A stretch of DNA of 64,000 bases from Sulfurovum sp. (GCA_026990595.1 JALXCZ010000048.1:1-64000), one strand, 5' to 3'; shown: positions 17,457 through 25,931, counted from the stretch's first letter. Notes: generated by a model not told the origin, from the sequence alone. Numbers and translations: made by a program.

Positions 17457-18227
17457 ATGATGGTTGATTTTTATAGATTCGGACATTTCCAAAAGTATAA
17501 AGAGCTGCTGCATGCAGTCACCATGAAATCAGCAGATCTTCCGTATGCTTTCTCTTTGGCATTGCATACCGGAGAGGATCAGGGATTTATCGTAGAAAAT
17601 AGAGAACGGATCGCTTCAGTGTTATGCCAAGAGGGAGGTATTTCACTTCACTTTGTGGTTGCCAACCAAACCCATAGTGATCATATAAAAGTGATTAGAG
17701 AGAATGAAACAAAAGGTTGGCAGAGTTTGGAAGATGCAGTAGAAGATTGTGATGCACTGATTACAAATCTTGAAGGTGTAGTGCTTACGATACTTACAGC
17801 AGACTGTGTACCTATACTTTTGTATGATGAAAAGCAAAAAGTGGTTGCTGCAGTACATGCAGGATGGAAAGGGACAAAAGCCAAAATCGTTGTCAAAACT
17901 GTAGAGAAGATGAAAGAGATGTACGGGTGTGATCCTGCAAATATTATTGTGGGTATAGCTCCTTCTATAGGAGGATGCTGCTATGAAGTAGATGAAAATG
18001 TGGCAGAACACTTTTTTGATATGCCGGAAAGTTTTACTCCAGTGGGCAAAAAATTCATGCTTGATCTGCCTCTGATCAATAAAAAACAGCTTTTGGATGC
18101 AGGCATTAAAAAAGAGAATATTGAAATGAGCGGTATCTGTACCTCTTGCGAAGTAGATAGATTTTTTTCTTACAGAAAAGAGCAGGGCTGCAGTGGTAGA
18201 TTTATGAGTATGATAGGAGTGATTTAG
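17457..18227 (+). CDS. pgeF: PgeF/YfiH-type purine nucleoside phosphorylase, laccase-like fold
   Basis: 256 residues. Family motifs: NQTHSDHI, TADCVPILLYD, AVHAGWKGT and a late SGICTSCE, which contribute His and Cys metal ligands. The family was first called polyphenol oxidase; characterised members act on purine nucleosides, and bacterial YfiH also edits misincorporated L-Ser in peptidoglycan precursors. Adjacent, divergent rodA fits the cell-wall link. Overlaps the convergent flavoprotein gene by 4 bp. Confidence 0.87.
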   Translation: MMVDFYRFGHFQKYKELLHAVTMKSADLPYAFSLALHTGEDQGFIVENRERIASVLCQEGGISLHFVVANQTHSDHIKVIRENETKGWQSLEDAVEDCDALITNLEGVVLTILTADCVPILLYDEKQKVVAAVHAGWKGTKAKIVVKTVEKMKEMYGCDPANIIVGIAPSIGGCCYEVDENVAEHFFDMPESFTPVGKKFMLDLPLINKKQLLDAGIKKENIEMSGICTSCEVDRFFSYRKEQGCSGRFMSMIGVI

Positions 18228-19423
18228 ATCTCACAGGAGTCTATTTTTGTAAAACCTTTAGAAGCAGACCACCAAAGAGGCCATTTATAAAGCCGTTCTA
18301 TAAGTTTTTTTACCAAATATGCGAAATAACCGTGAAAGTGGATGAATTCAAGATCAATCGCTGCATATTTTCCTCCTAAAGCGATGGCAATACCTTTCAT
18401 GTGAATATTTGCTTTTTTAAGTGGTTTATTATGCAGGGAACGTATGATATTTTTTGCAGCAATCTCTCCGCTTTGTATGGCTGTTTGTGCAGTAGGTGGC
18501 AGAGGCTTCCCTTTTTTACTCGTAAGTGCAGCGGCATCACCTATGACATAGATATCCTCATACGTATAGCTCTTTAAAAAGTCATCTACAATGATCTGAC
18601 CTTTTTTGTTTTTTTTGGCATTGAATGTTTCCAGGCATGGTGCGGTTGTTGTTCCTCCTGCAAATATCATAAAATCAAACGGTATAGTACTTCCGTTCGT
18701 CAAGATAATCTTATGGTCATCTATGGAGGCTATACGGCTTTGGATATGTACTTTGACCCGAAGTTTTTTGAGTCTGTTTGAAGCTATTTTTATAATACGG
18801 GAATGCATACCGTTGAGTATGGTTTCTCTGCTGGCTATGAGATGTATATGCAAAGTGGCACAGGAGAGGGTATTGCTCTTATAGTAGCGGTTGAAAAAGT
18901 ACTGCATACCTGCAGCTATCTCCACCCCTGAGAGACCGGCACCGCCTATAACGATGTTGAAATTCTCTTTAGCCTGTTTGGCAGATTCGAGGCGTTTGTA
19001 GAGTTCATCCTGGAAAAATTGGTTGAGTCGGAGTGCTCCTCTGAGGCTCTTGGCACCACTTGAGTAATGATAGACGGTTGTATCACAGTCAAAACGTTTG
19101 GTAACACTGCCTAAAGCAATAATGAGAGTATCGTACGTGCAGGTACCATCAGGAAGAAGAATGACTCTTTTTTGGGGGTTGATGGACTCTACTGTACGAT
19201 GTTTAAAGGTGACATTTCCATAATTTGCACACAGAGCAGGGAGACTCACAATGGTCTCATCAAAGGAAGTGTTACTGGAAATAAGTTCGTAACCTTCTGT
19301 CTGCAAAAAATGGTAGGGATGCTGGTCGATCAATGTTATTTTTAACTCAGGGTATTTACCTAAGTGCCGCATCGCTGCGATACCTCCGTAACTTCCACCA
19401 AGTATCACCACATGATGACGCAT
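18224..19423 (-). CDS. FAD-dependent pyridine nucleotide-disulphide oxidoreductase (NDH-2/SQR-like)
   Basis: 399 residues. N-terminal FAD Rossmann motif VILGGSYGGIAA, a second nucleotide motif VIGGAGLSGVEIA (about 158-170) and the late FAD contact YVIGDAAAL. Layout matches type II NADH:quinone dehydrogenases and sulfide:quinone reductases. The Cys positions diagnostic for SQR are not evident (a single Cys near 253), so an NDH-2 role is more likely. Peripheral membrane attachment expected. Confidence 0.8.
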   Translation of the reverse strand: MRHHVVILGGSYGGIAAMRHLGKYPELKITLIDQHPYHFLQTEGYELISSNTSFDETIVSLPALCANYGNVTFKHRTVESINPQKRVILLPDGTCTYDTLIIALGSVTKRFDCDTTVYHYSSGAKSLRGALRLNQFFQDELYKRLESAKQAKENFNIVIGGAGLSGVEIAAGMQYFFNRYYKSNTLSCATLHIHLIASRETILNGMHSRIIKIASNRLKKLRVKVHIQSRIASIDDHKIILTNGSTIPFDFMIFAGGTTTAPCLETFNAKKNKKGQIIVDDFLKSYTYEDIYVIGDAAALTSKKGKPLPPTAQTAIQSGEIAAKNIIRSLHNKPLKKANIHMKGIAIALGGKYAAIDLEFIHFHGYFAYLVKKLIERLYKWPLWWSASKGFTKIDSCEI

Positions 19424-19502
19424 TCCTACCTCCTAATATCTTTAGGATCAAATGTCACTATAGATAGATTAACACAAGAGGTGTGGAAAAGGTGTGTAGT
19501 AT

Positions 19503-20207
19503 TTATCTGTAAATATCCGCCTCTGTGTCACAGTGTAGGGTGAGTTCATAAAGCCATTGTTGCAGAGCGAACATATCCTCATAGATCTTAAAGTTTCTTT
19601 CTATGATCTCTTCTGAGTGGAAGGTCTCATCAGGTGTGAATGTCGTGTAGGCATAGATGGCTCCCATAAGGTAAAGGTAGCTGTTGGAGTCTTCGGCTTT
19701 GCACTCTCTTGGCATACGTTTATATTTGGGTTCTGGCAGCATATAGCCTTTTGTTTTCAGCTTCTTAAGTATGCTGTGCAGCTCTGTACGTCGCTCTTTG
19801 TTTTGGATGTATTCTCTGTAGGTTTTCAGTAGCGTTGGCTTGAAGTTGCGTATGCCTGTGGCAACAAATACTTCTTGCGGATCATAATGCATATAAAAAC
19901 TGCTGCTTTGCATACGATGCCCGCTTCCCTGCCAAAAGATGATACCGATACGTGTCTTAATGGGATCCGCCAGATGAAACCTTGCATCACGGTAGATGCG
20001 AAAGAGGGACTTGTTGGTATTGGGTATGGCATTGATGGTAGGTACCAGTATCTGCAGGTGGTCTCCCATCTCTTCTACATAAGCCTTGTTGGGAGCTACA
20101 ATGACCCTCTCATACTCTTCTCTGTTGGCATCCAGCCACTCTTTTGAGTTGTTGATGATGATTTTATTGAGAAATTCCAATCCCTCTTTTGGGAAACCGT
20201 TAAACAT
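19503..20207 (-). CDS. DUF2461 domain protein
   Basis: 234 residues, matching the DUF2461 (TIGR02453) family: start FNGFPKEGLEFLNKII, core RDARFHLADPIKTRIGI and FYMHYDPQEVFVATGIR. Function of the family is not established. Overlaps the preceding carboxynorspermidine dehydrogenase-like gene by 8 bp, suggesting co-transcription. Confidence 0.85.
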   Translation of the reverse strand: MFNGFPKEGLEFLNKIIINNSKEWLDANREEYERVIVAPNKAYVEEMGDHLQILVPTINAIPNTNKSLFRIYRDARFHLADPIKTRIGIIFWQGSGHRMQSSSFYMHYDPQEVFVATGIRNFKPTLLKTYREYIQNKERRTELHSILKKLKTKGYMLPEPKYKRMPRECKAEDSNSYLYLMGAIYAYTTFTPDETFHSEEIIERNFKIYEDMFALQQWLYELTLHCDTEADIYR

Positions 20208-21420
20208 CTACACGTCTACTTTCATCTGCATCCATTTCCATGACTTTCCATGGAAGTCCTTGTTTGTTGAGCTCCTCCATGAACGGGTCTGGATCAAACT
20301 GTTCCATGTTAAAAACACCTTTGCCCTGCCATGTGCCTTCTAACATAAGCTTGGCACCTATCATGGCTGGTACACCTGTGGTGTAGCTTACAGCTTGACT
20401 TAGAACTTCTTCATAACATTTTTCATGATCACTGACCTGGTAAATATAGATCGTTCTCTCTTTGCCGTCTTTGAGTCCTTTTGCAAAAATACCGATATTG
20501 GTCTTGCCTTTGGTTCTCTCTCCTAAACTTGCAGGATCAGGGAGCAGGGTGGAGAGGAACTCCATAGGGATGATTTTCATGCCTTTGTGTTCCACTGGTT
20601 CTATGCCAAGCATCCCCACATTTTCAAGGCACTTCATATGTGTAAGGTAACTTTCTCCAAAAGTCATGAAGAAGCGTATGCGTTTAAGCCCTTTAATGTG
20701 CTTGACCAGTGACTCCATTTCTTCATGATAGAGCAGATAGCTGTCTTTAACTCCTACTTCTGGGTAGTCCCATACCTGTTTGATAGCCATAGGTTCTGTT
20801 TCTATCCATTTACCGTCTTCCCAATAGCGCCCTTTTGCAGATACTTCACGCAAATTTATCTCCGGGTTAAAGTTGGTTGCAAACGGATAGCCGTGATCTC
20901 CTGCGTTACAGTCGAGGATGTCGATGGTGTGTATCTCATCAAAGTAGTGTTTTTGGGCATAGGCACAAAAAACATTGGTCACCCCTGGGTCAAAACCGCT
21001 TCCAAGCAGTCCCATGATGTTCGCTTTTCTGAACTCCCCGTCTCTGGCCCACTGCTCTTTGTACTCAAATTTTGCTGTATCGGGGTGCTCGTAGTTTGCA
21101 GTGTCAAGGTAATCTACCTGCATCTCTTCACAGGCATCCATAATGGTAAGATCCTGGTAAGGCAGTGCCACATTGATGACAATACTTGCACCGGTTTTAG
21201 CAATGAGCTCTTTAAGTTGGGGGATGGAGTCTGCATCGACTTGTGCAGTGTGTATCTCTACTCCGGTTTTGTCTTTGACATTGGCTGCGATGGCATCACA
21301 TTTACTCACTGTACGAGAGGCAAGGGTAATGTCCCCAAAGGTATCAGCGTTCATCGCACACTTGAAAGCTACGACGTTACCCACGCCTCCTGCACCGATG
21401 ATAAGGGTTTTCTTAGACAT
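20200..21420 (-). CDS. Carboxynorspermidine dehydrogenase (saccharopine dehydrogenase family)
   Basis: 406 residues. N-terminal NAD(P) motif LIIGAGGVGNVVAFKCA, and GLLGSGFDPGVTNVFCAYA typical of the Lys1/CASDH family. In Campylobacter jejuni the related protein makes carboxyspermidine from aspartate semialdehyde and putrescine in the alternative spermidine pathway. The speA gene for arginine decarboxylase at 30015-31880 fits putrescine supply. nspC is not in the window. Confidence 0.85.
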   Translation of the reverse strand: MSKKTLIIGAGGVGNVVAFKCAMNADTFGDITLASRTVSKCDAIAANVKDKTGVEIHTAQVDADSIPQLKELIAKTGASIVINVALPYQDLTIMDACEEMQVDYLDTANYEHPDTAKFEYKEQWARDGEFRKANIMGLLGSGFDPGVTNVFCAYAQKHYFDEIHTIDILDCNAGDHGYPFATNFNPEINLREVSAKGRYWEDGKWIETEPMAIKQVWDYPEVGVKDSYLLYHEEMESLVKHIKGLKRIRFFMTFGESYLTHMKCLENVGMLGIEPVEHKGMKIIPMEFLSTLLPDPASLGERTKGKTNIGIFAKGLKDGKERTIYIYQVSDHEKCYEEVLSQAVSYTTGVPAMIGAKLMLEGTWQGKGVFNMEQFDPDPFMEELNKQGLPWKVMEMDADESRRVDV

Positions 21421-21448
21421 AAAATACTCCTATATTAATTAAGTTATT

Positions 21449-22366
21449 CTACCCTAAATAGTAATGATTTACAATGTAACTCAACCCAAAAAGCAGAGGA
21501 ATAAAGAGTAGTGTACTTAGTAAGATAAGTGAGGTAACATCTTTGGGCTTGCAGTCATAAAGAGAAGCCAGATTGATGTTGGCAACGGCCAGAGGTGTCA
21601 TCATCTCCATAAAGATGACACCTTGCACAAACAGAGGCAGGTCTGTAAACGAGAGTATAAATGCAGTGGCTAGAGGAATGATAATGAACTTTTGACTGAT
21701 GGTACCCGCAAAGAGTTTGGGGTGTAGCTCTTTGATGCGTATGCCTTGCAGGAAGGTTCCAAGCAAGAAGAGTTGCAAGACTATCCCTGCGTAAGCACCC
21801 ATCTTGAAAAACTCCTGTATCTGAGAGCTTAGTGGTACGTCATAGATGTTTATGAGTATGGCTACCACTGAAGCAGGGATGATGGGGATTTTAACGATGT
21901 TAAAGAGTGAGTCTTTAATGCTGAATGAGCCACGTGAATAAATGTACACACCGATGATGTAGACCACAAAGACATTGGCGATGTTGATGAGTGTGGTGTA
22001 GATGACCGACTGCTCCCCAAAGAGAGCAATGCCCAGTGGTATACCGATGTTCCCTGTATTCCCTACAAATCCTGCAATAGAGAAGATGGCTCTGTTTTTA
22101 CTGTCTGTAAAGATGAGTTTTCCCAAGAGTATTGTAGGGATGAGTAAAACTAGGATGATGCCAAGGTAGAGCAGTGGGACATACACATGCTCACTGTGCA
22201 ACTTTGCTGTAGAGAAACCCCAAATGGTCACAAAAGGCTGTAAAAAATAGACAGACATCAGTGTGAGTGTCTTGGTACTCATATCTTCTTTAAAGATGCG
22301 CTTAGCCATGTAGCCAAGTACTATGAAGACATAAACAAAAATGATGGAGAGGAGTGTGGTTATCAT
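21449..22366 (-). CDS. AEC-family transporter (auxin efflux carrier-like permease)
   Basis: 305 residues, about ten hydrophobic segments with the central GNTGNIGIPLGIALFGE (residues 103-119) that identifies AEC/malate-type permeases. Bacterial members export or import organic acids; substrate unknown. No operon partner in close phase; the start is about 30 bp from the following TA module. Confidence 0.85.
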   Translation of the reverse strand: MITTLLSIIFVYVFIVLGYMAKRIFKEDMSTKTLTLMSVYFLQPFVTIWGFSTAKLHSEHVYVPLLYLGIILVLLIPTILLGKLIFTDSKNRAIFSIAGFVGNTGNIGIPLGIALFGEQSVIYTTLINIANVFVVYIIGVYIYSRGSFSIKDSLFNIVKIPIIPASVVAILINIYDVPLSSQIQEFFKMGAYAGIVLQLFLLGTFLQGIRIKELHPKLFAGTISQKFIIIPLATAFILSFTDLPLFVQGVIFMEMMTPLAVANINLASLYDCKPKDVTSLILLSTLLFIPLLFGLSYIVNHYYLG

Positions 22367-22399
22367 GGTGGAATTATAGCGTATTTTGAGAGGTGCCTT

Positions 22400-22729
22400 T
22401 TAGCCTTTTAACAGTTTTTGTAATAATACCTCTTCAACATTTTGTCTTGAATCTAATATAGCCATTATGTACACAATGTCATTTCCAACTTTATATATAA
22501 TTCGCCAAGGTGAACTGATAAGTTCTCTATATAGCGTAATGCCTTCTTTTTGAAGTTCAGGGATAACACGACCTTTTAGGGGAAAGAAGTTACTTGAATG
22601 TGCTTTTTTTCTTATCTTCTGATAAATTTCATTTGCAATGCTAGGGCTATCTTTTTTAATGTAAGCAACGATATCTAAAAGGTCATTTTTCGCATTTGTA
22701 GTCCATTGAAGTTTATAGGTTTTACTCAT
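22400..22729 (-). CDS. RelE/ParE-family toxin
   Basis: 109 residues with the RelE/ParE fold signature LQWTTNAKNDLLDIVAYI at the start and the late WRIIYKVGNDIVYIMAILDSR. ParE types poison gyrase, RelE types cleave mRNA on ribosomes. Overlaps the antitoxin gene by 4 bp. Catalytic type cannot be assigned. Confidence 0.87.
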   Translation of the reverse strand: MSKTYKLQWTTNAKNDLLDIVAYIKKDSPSIANEIYQKIRKKAHSSNFFPLKGRVIPELQKEGITLYRELISSPWRIIYKVGNDIVYIMAILDSRQNVEEVLLQKLLKG

Positions 22730-22998
22730 TTTTCAAGGAGTGCTTCTATTGAACTAAATACATCGTCCTCATTGTGAAGATTTCCATTTTTAATATCTTC
22801 TTCTGCAAAAGAGAGAAGTTTTAAAATCGTAATGGTATTTTTCATATCTTCATAACTTTTAGGATCTTGAATAACAGCTTTTGCTTCACCATTTTGTGTA
22901 ATAATCATCGGTCTATGTGTTTCATTAATATGTTTTAACACATCTGCTGCTTTATTTTTTAAATAGGTAACCGGTTTTATATCATTGACAATTTGCAT
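22726..22998 (-). CDS. Phd/YefM-family antitoxin
   Basis: 90 residues. N-terminal Phd/YefM DNA-binding domain (DIKPVTYLKNKAADVLKHI and MIITQNGEAKAVIQD), C-terminal toxin-binding tail. Precedes and overlaps the ParE/RelE toxin. A 26-bp palindrome just upstream is a plausible autoregulatory operator. Confidence 0.88.
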   Translation of the reverse strand: MQIVNDIKPVTYLKNKAADVLKHINETHRPMIITQNGEAKAVIQDPKSYEDMKNTITILKLLSFAEEDIKNGNLHNEDDVFSSIEALLEK

Positions 22999-23011
22999 AG
23001 AAACTCCTTCG

Positions 23012-23037
23012 GTCTTAATATGATACTATATTTAGAC
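23012..23037. promoter_or_regulatory. Putative operator of the Phd-ParE module
   Basis: Inverted repeat GTCTTAATAT-N6-ATATTTAGAC (9 of 10 paired) 14 bp upstream of the antitoxin start, covering the expected promoter region. Phd/YefM antitoxins usually repress from such palindromes. Confidence 0.6.
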
Positions 23038-23082
23038 TGATTATACAAGTGTATGTAATATTATTGGTCTTCTTGTACTTAT

Positions 23083-23310
23083 TTATACTTCTTGTAACTT
23101 TTTTCTTAGAAGTGCATTGATAAGTGTCTGATATGGTACTTTTTGCTCACTCGCAAGTTTTTTGAAATATAAAACAATGTCATTATCTAACCTTAACGAA
23201 ACAGGTATCTTTTTGGGTTCATAAAATCTACCACGAACGCCGTCACTAAAATCATACTCTTCTAAGATTTCATAATCATCAAATTTTTCTCTTTTTTTAA
23301 TGTTGCTCAT
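23083..23310 (-). CDS. brnA: BrnA-type antitoxin
   Basis: 75 residues from ATG 23310; the track start at 23400 lies inside brnT and its extra 30 residues are out-of-frame shadow. The C-terminus PVSLRLDNDIVLYFKKLASEQKVPYQ is the ribbon-helix-helix-like BrnA_antitoxin signature. It binds BrnT and represses the operon. Overlaps brnT by 14 bp. Confidence 0.88.
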   Translation of the reverse strand: MSNIKKREKFDDYEILEEYDFSDGVRGRFYEPKKIPVSLRLDNDIVLYFKKLASEQKVPYQTLINALLRKKLQEV

Positions 23311-23581
23311 AAAATATCCTTTCTTTTTGATTGGCTTTTCTTGCACTAATAATACGGATAATTTCTTCTCCGTTTTCATCAAAAAACATATTTGCAACAA
23401 CTAAGATTTTATCTTTTGTTGTTTTACCTAATGTTATCCAGCGTTCTTCAAAATAATCGAAACGATGATCAAGTTTTGAAATATGCATTGGGTCTAAAAA
23501 AACTTCTTTTGCTTCTTCAAAAGACACTTGATGATTTTGTATATTTAAGTTGTTTTTTTCATCACTCCATTCAAATTTCAA
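23297..23581 (-). CDS. brnT: BrnT-family ribonuclease toxin
   Basis: 94 residues from a TTG start at 23581; the family start M-K-F-E-W and an AAGG upstream support it. Conserved SFEEAKEVF, RWITLGKT and IISARKAN match BrnT, a RelE-like ribonuclease. First gene of the pair, as usual for brnTA. Transcribed from the promoter at 23609-23638. Confidence 0.9.
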   Translation of the reverse strand: MKFEWSDEKNNLNIQNHQVSFEEAKEVFLDPMHISKLDHRFDYFEERWITLGKTTKDKILVVANMFFDENGEEIIRIISARKANQKERIFYEQH

Positions 23582-23608
23582 AGTAAGCCTTTTTATTGAT
23601 ATGACTTG

Positions 23609-23638
23609 ATTATAGCAAAATTGTATTTACAATGTCAA
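23609..23638 (-). promoter_or_regulatory. brnTA promoter with internal operator palindrome
   Basis: On the minus strand, TTGACA (23638-23633) and TATAAT (23614-23609) are both exact consensus hexamers with 18-bp spacing. The spacer contains the inverted repeat ATTGTA-AA-TACAAT (23620-23633), positioned so that a bound BrnA would block polymerase. Confidence 0.75.
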
Positions 23639-23655
23639 TGTTTATATGCTGGGTA

Positions 23656-23704
23656 TAATGGTTGACTTGAGAAATAGTTTTCCCACTAGGGTAAACTATT
23701 TCTC
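23656..23704. repeat. Repeat motif plus hairpin, copy 1
   Basis: Motif TAATGGTTGACTT (23656-23668) followed at once by the 12-bp stem GAGAAATAGTTT (23669-23680) and AAACTATTTCTC (23693-23704). The stem contains the last codons and stop of the 345-aa gene, so it may also act as terminator. A related motif-hairpin is at 24756-24803 and an inverted motif at 25318-25330. Confidence 0.7.
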
Positions 23705-24723
23705 TTTAAAGTTTTGTTATCATCTTTTTTAAAATTATATATTTTTGGTTTAGTTGATAGTTTATAGCTTAACTTACTAATAAAATCATTTTTTTCTTTA
23801 AAACTTAATCTATTCAAAGCAACATATAAAGTAAAGTTTCCAAATTCACTACCTTCCTTGCTTAATCTCCAATCTGAGATAAATTCTGGTTTTATAGAAA
23901 GAATATCACCTTTTTTAGCTAATGTATCACCTGTAACAAAATTATCTATTCTACCAGTAATATATGTACCATCATAAGATATATTTTTTAACCATATATG
24001 CTCAAATGCACCATCATTTAATATTAAAGGTACTTTAATATATAGTTCATTAGAGTTTATCTTTTCAAAATTATCTAATATTTCTTGAAATGAGCTTTGA
24101 GCTTTTTGTATAGCTAACTTCATATTTATATCATTCTCTCTATCCCAGAATTGCATATCGGGAACTCCTTGTCTTTCATAGCAAAAATAACTTTTCTCCA
24201 ATATGTTTTTACAAAAATCTTTTCTCAATTCTCTTGCATTGAAAGTTAAATCTGTTAAAGAAGTGAGAATTTCTGTATTTGATGTTTGTGTATTAAGTTT
24301 TAACATTTCATTTTCAATAAATAAAATTAAATTCTCAATTCGCTTAAGTTCATTTGATTGAAAAGAACCTGCATGCATTTGAATTATTCTTTCTAATTGT
24401 TTAGATAGCAAATTGAACTTATATTTAATATATATCAATTTATTTTTGTCTAAGTTCATCTGTTCAATTTTTTCAATCTGCATTTCAAGTTCCCAAGCAT
24501 GAACTGCTACTGATTGATGTACGTCAAATTTAAGAGTATCATTCTCAAGTTCTTTAATATATGTTGTATATATTGAAATAGATACTACAGTTAAAGATGA
24601 TATTAATGCTATTTTACCTTTCAAATTTAGTTTATTTAAACCTGTATTATTTGGATTCCATGTATCACCTAATAGAGCTATGACTGTTATTATAAATGAT
24701 GCAATAATTAATGTATATTCCAA
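23686..24723 (-). CDS. Membrane protein with C-terminal DUF2314-like domain
   Basis: 345 residues, AT-rich. Two N-terminal transmembrane segments (YTLIIASFIITVIALLG and IALISSLTVVSISIYTTYI), a long helical middle (about 55-200), then a region resembling DUF2314 (EHIWLKNISYDGTYITGRI and GDILSIKPEFISDW). DUF2314 proteins have no settled function. Flanked by the repeated hairpins at 23656 and 24756, like a cassette. Looks accessory; function unknown. Confidence 0.6.
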   Translation of the reverse strand: MEYTLIIASFIITVIALLGDTWNPNNTGLNKLNLKGKIALISSLTVVSISIYTTYIKELENDTLKFDVHQSVAVHAWELEMQIEKIEQMNLDKNKLIYIKYKFNLLSKQLERIIQMHAGSFQSNELKRIENLILFIENEMLKLNTQTSNTEILTSLTDLTFNARELRKDFCKNILEKSYFCYERQGVPDMQFWDRENDINMKLAIQKAQSSFQEILDNFEKINSNELYIKVPLILNDGAFEHIWLKNISYDGTYITGRIDNFVTGDTLAKKGDILSIKPEFISDWRLSKEGSEFGNFTLYVALNRLSFKEKNDFISKLSYKLSTKPKIYNFKKDDNKTLKRNSLP

Positions 24724-24755
24724 TAATACTTCCTTTTTTGTACTAATTAAAAGGA

Positions 24756-24803
24756 TAACGGTTGAATTGAGAAATATTTGAGTTGTAGGATTAAATATTT
24801 CTC
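24756..24803. repeat. Repeat motif plus hairpin, copy 2
   Basis: Motif TAACGGTTGAATT (24756-24768) followed by stem GAGAAATATTT (24769-24779) and AAATATTTCTC (24793-24803), the same orientation as copy 1. Compared with copy 1 the stem has changed on both arms (TAGTTT/AAACTA to TATTT/AAATA), so pairing is conserved. Confidence 0.7.
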
Positions 24804-24815
24804 TCCAATGATTTG

Positions 24816-25109
24816 TTATACTTTTCTTATAAGTTCTTCAATTTCTTTCATGGAATAGTCTTTATATTTGGAATAATTTTCTTTTGTATCTCTTGATGCA
24901 TTTGAACTATTATTAATTCCTGCAACTGATTTATAGTTACTTACTTTGGCACTTATATTTCCTGCATCTAAATTTATTTCTTTTTCTATTTCTCTACAAA
25001 ATTCCATTTGTTTACCTCGTGGAAAATTAAGTGATTCTAATTTTTTGAAAATTAAAAAAGCTTTTAATTCATTTTTTTCATTCCAATTTGAACTATCTTT
25101 AAAACTTAT
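24816..25109 (-). CDS. Small HNH-type DNA-binding-module ORF without standard start
   Basis: The track ORF starts at 25007 (63 aa), but the frame stays open to 25118 with sensible sequence (SSNWNEKNELKAFLIFKKLE). With a start at 25109 it is 97 residues and resembles the N-terminal module of some HNH endonucleases (LxxAFxLYxxL ... NISAKVSNYKSVAGINN). The codon at 25109 is ATA, 8 bp after AGGAAG; no ATG, GTG or TTG precedes 25007 in frame. Either a non-standard start, a mutated start (pseudogene), or the short form is used. Confidence 0.45.
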   Translation of the reverse strand: MSFKDSSNWNEKNELKAFLIFKKLESLNFPRGKQMEFCREIEKEINLDAGNISAKVSNYKSVAGINNSSNASRDTKENYSKYKDYSMKEIEELIRKV

Positions 25110-25158
25110 TTTTAATTACTTCCTCTTGCTTGTAAGTACAACTATTTATTCAAGGAAC

Positions 25159-25164
25159 ATTATA
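25159..25164 (-). promoter_or_regulatory. Possible -10 box of the small ORF
   Basis: TATAAT on the minus strand 50 bp upstream of the proposed start at 25109. The -35 region (TTAGTT) is poor, so this is a weak call. Confidence 0.35.
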
Positions 25165-25288
25165 TATCATTCATCTTATAAAACTAAAAATAACAAACAC
25201 AAAAAATGTCTGTTTATTTTCAAAAATATGTACCCCAAGGGTATTTCCTCCCTCTATGGTCAGGGCACAATATGAAATATATTAACTT

Positions 25289-25330
25289 GTGACGATGTTG
25301 AACGTCATCACGAGAGAAATTCAACCATTA
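25289..25330. repeat. Inverted copy 3 of the flanking motif plus hairpin
   Basis: TAATGGTTGAATT on the minus strand (25330-25318), inverted relative to copies 1 and 2, next to a different stem (GTGACG ... CGTCATCAC, 25289-25311). The outer motifs differ at 1 of 13 bases and bound 1,675 bp. Confidence 0.55.
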
Positions 25331-25375
25331 ACAATATTTAGCTATCATTCCCCACTTTAAAACTTAGGATATTTT

Positions 25376-25930
25376 ATGGATTTTTCGTCGTTAGAGACAT
25401 GGGGTTACCTGGCAGTAGCCTTTTTTTCATTTGGCGGTTCGTTTTTCATCGTAGCCGCAGCCGGGGTATTTTCGTATATGGGACAAATGGACTTGACTAC
25501 AGCACTCATCATTGCAGCCATAGCCAATTTCATGGGAGATAACTTCCTTTTTTACCTTGGGAAATATCAGAAAAAAGAGATACAGCCTTATTTTGCCAAA
25601 CATAAACGTAAACTAGCCCTTGCGACACTTATCATGCGTAAGTATGGGGTATTGGCTATATTCATTCAGAAATTTATCTATGGTGTGAAGACCATTGTGC
25701 CGCTTTCCATGGCATTGGCAAAGTATGACTTCAAAAAGTTTGTCTTTTTCAATATCTTTGCATCTATTCTTTTTGTCTCTGTCATAGGGCTGAGTGCCTA
25801 CTATATGAGTGAGTCTATCATCGCATTTTTTACAGTGATCAAAGAAGATCCATGGATCGCACCGGTGGTACTTCTGAGTATCGTTGCTTTAGTCTGGTGG
25901 GTAATGGAGAAGATGACAAAGAAAAAATAG
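25376..25930 (+). CDS. DedA-family membrane protein
   Basis: 184 residues with about four to five hydrophobic segments. Carries DedA features: FFSFGGSFFIVAAAGVF near the N-terminus, GDNFLFYLGK and FIQKFIYGVKTIVPLSMALA in the middle. DedA proteins include undecaprenyl-phosphate and phospholipid flippases needed for envelope homeostasis. Convergent with the patatin gene and sharing a hairpin terminator. Confidence 0.86.
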   Translation: MDFSSLETWGYLAVAFFSFGGSFFIVAAAGVFSYMGQMDLTTALIIAAIANFMGDNFLFYLGKYQKKEIQPYFAKHKRKLALATLIMRKYGVLAIFIQKFIYGVKTIVPLSMALAKYDFKKFVFFNIFASILFVSVIGLSAYYMSESIIAFFTVIKEDPWIAPVVLLSIVALVWWVMEKMTKKK

Positions 25931-25931
25931 C

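Noticed and set aside
18224-19423. Sulfide:quinone oxidoreductase
   Set aside because: Expected in this kind of organism, but the conserved catalytic Cys set is not evident.
23311-23400. N-terminal extension of brnA in the track
   Set aside because: The 30 residues are read inside brnT, and the ATG at 23310 starts the conserved protein.
23656-25330. Integron gene cassettes with attC sites
   Set aside because: GTTGAAT fits GTTRRRY in places, but the paired RYYYAAC core at the other end of the hairpins and an integrase are missing.
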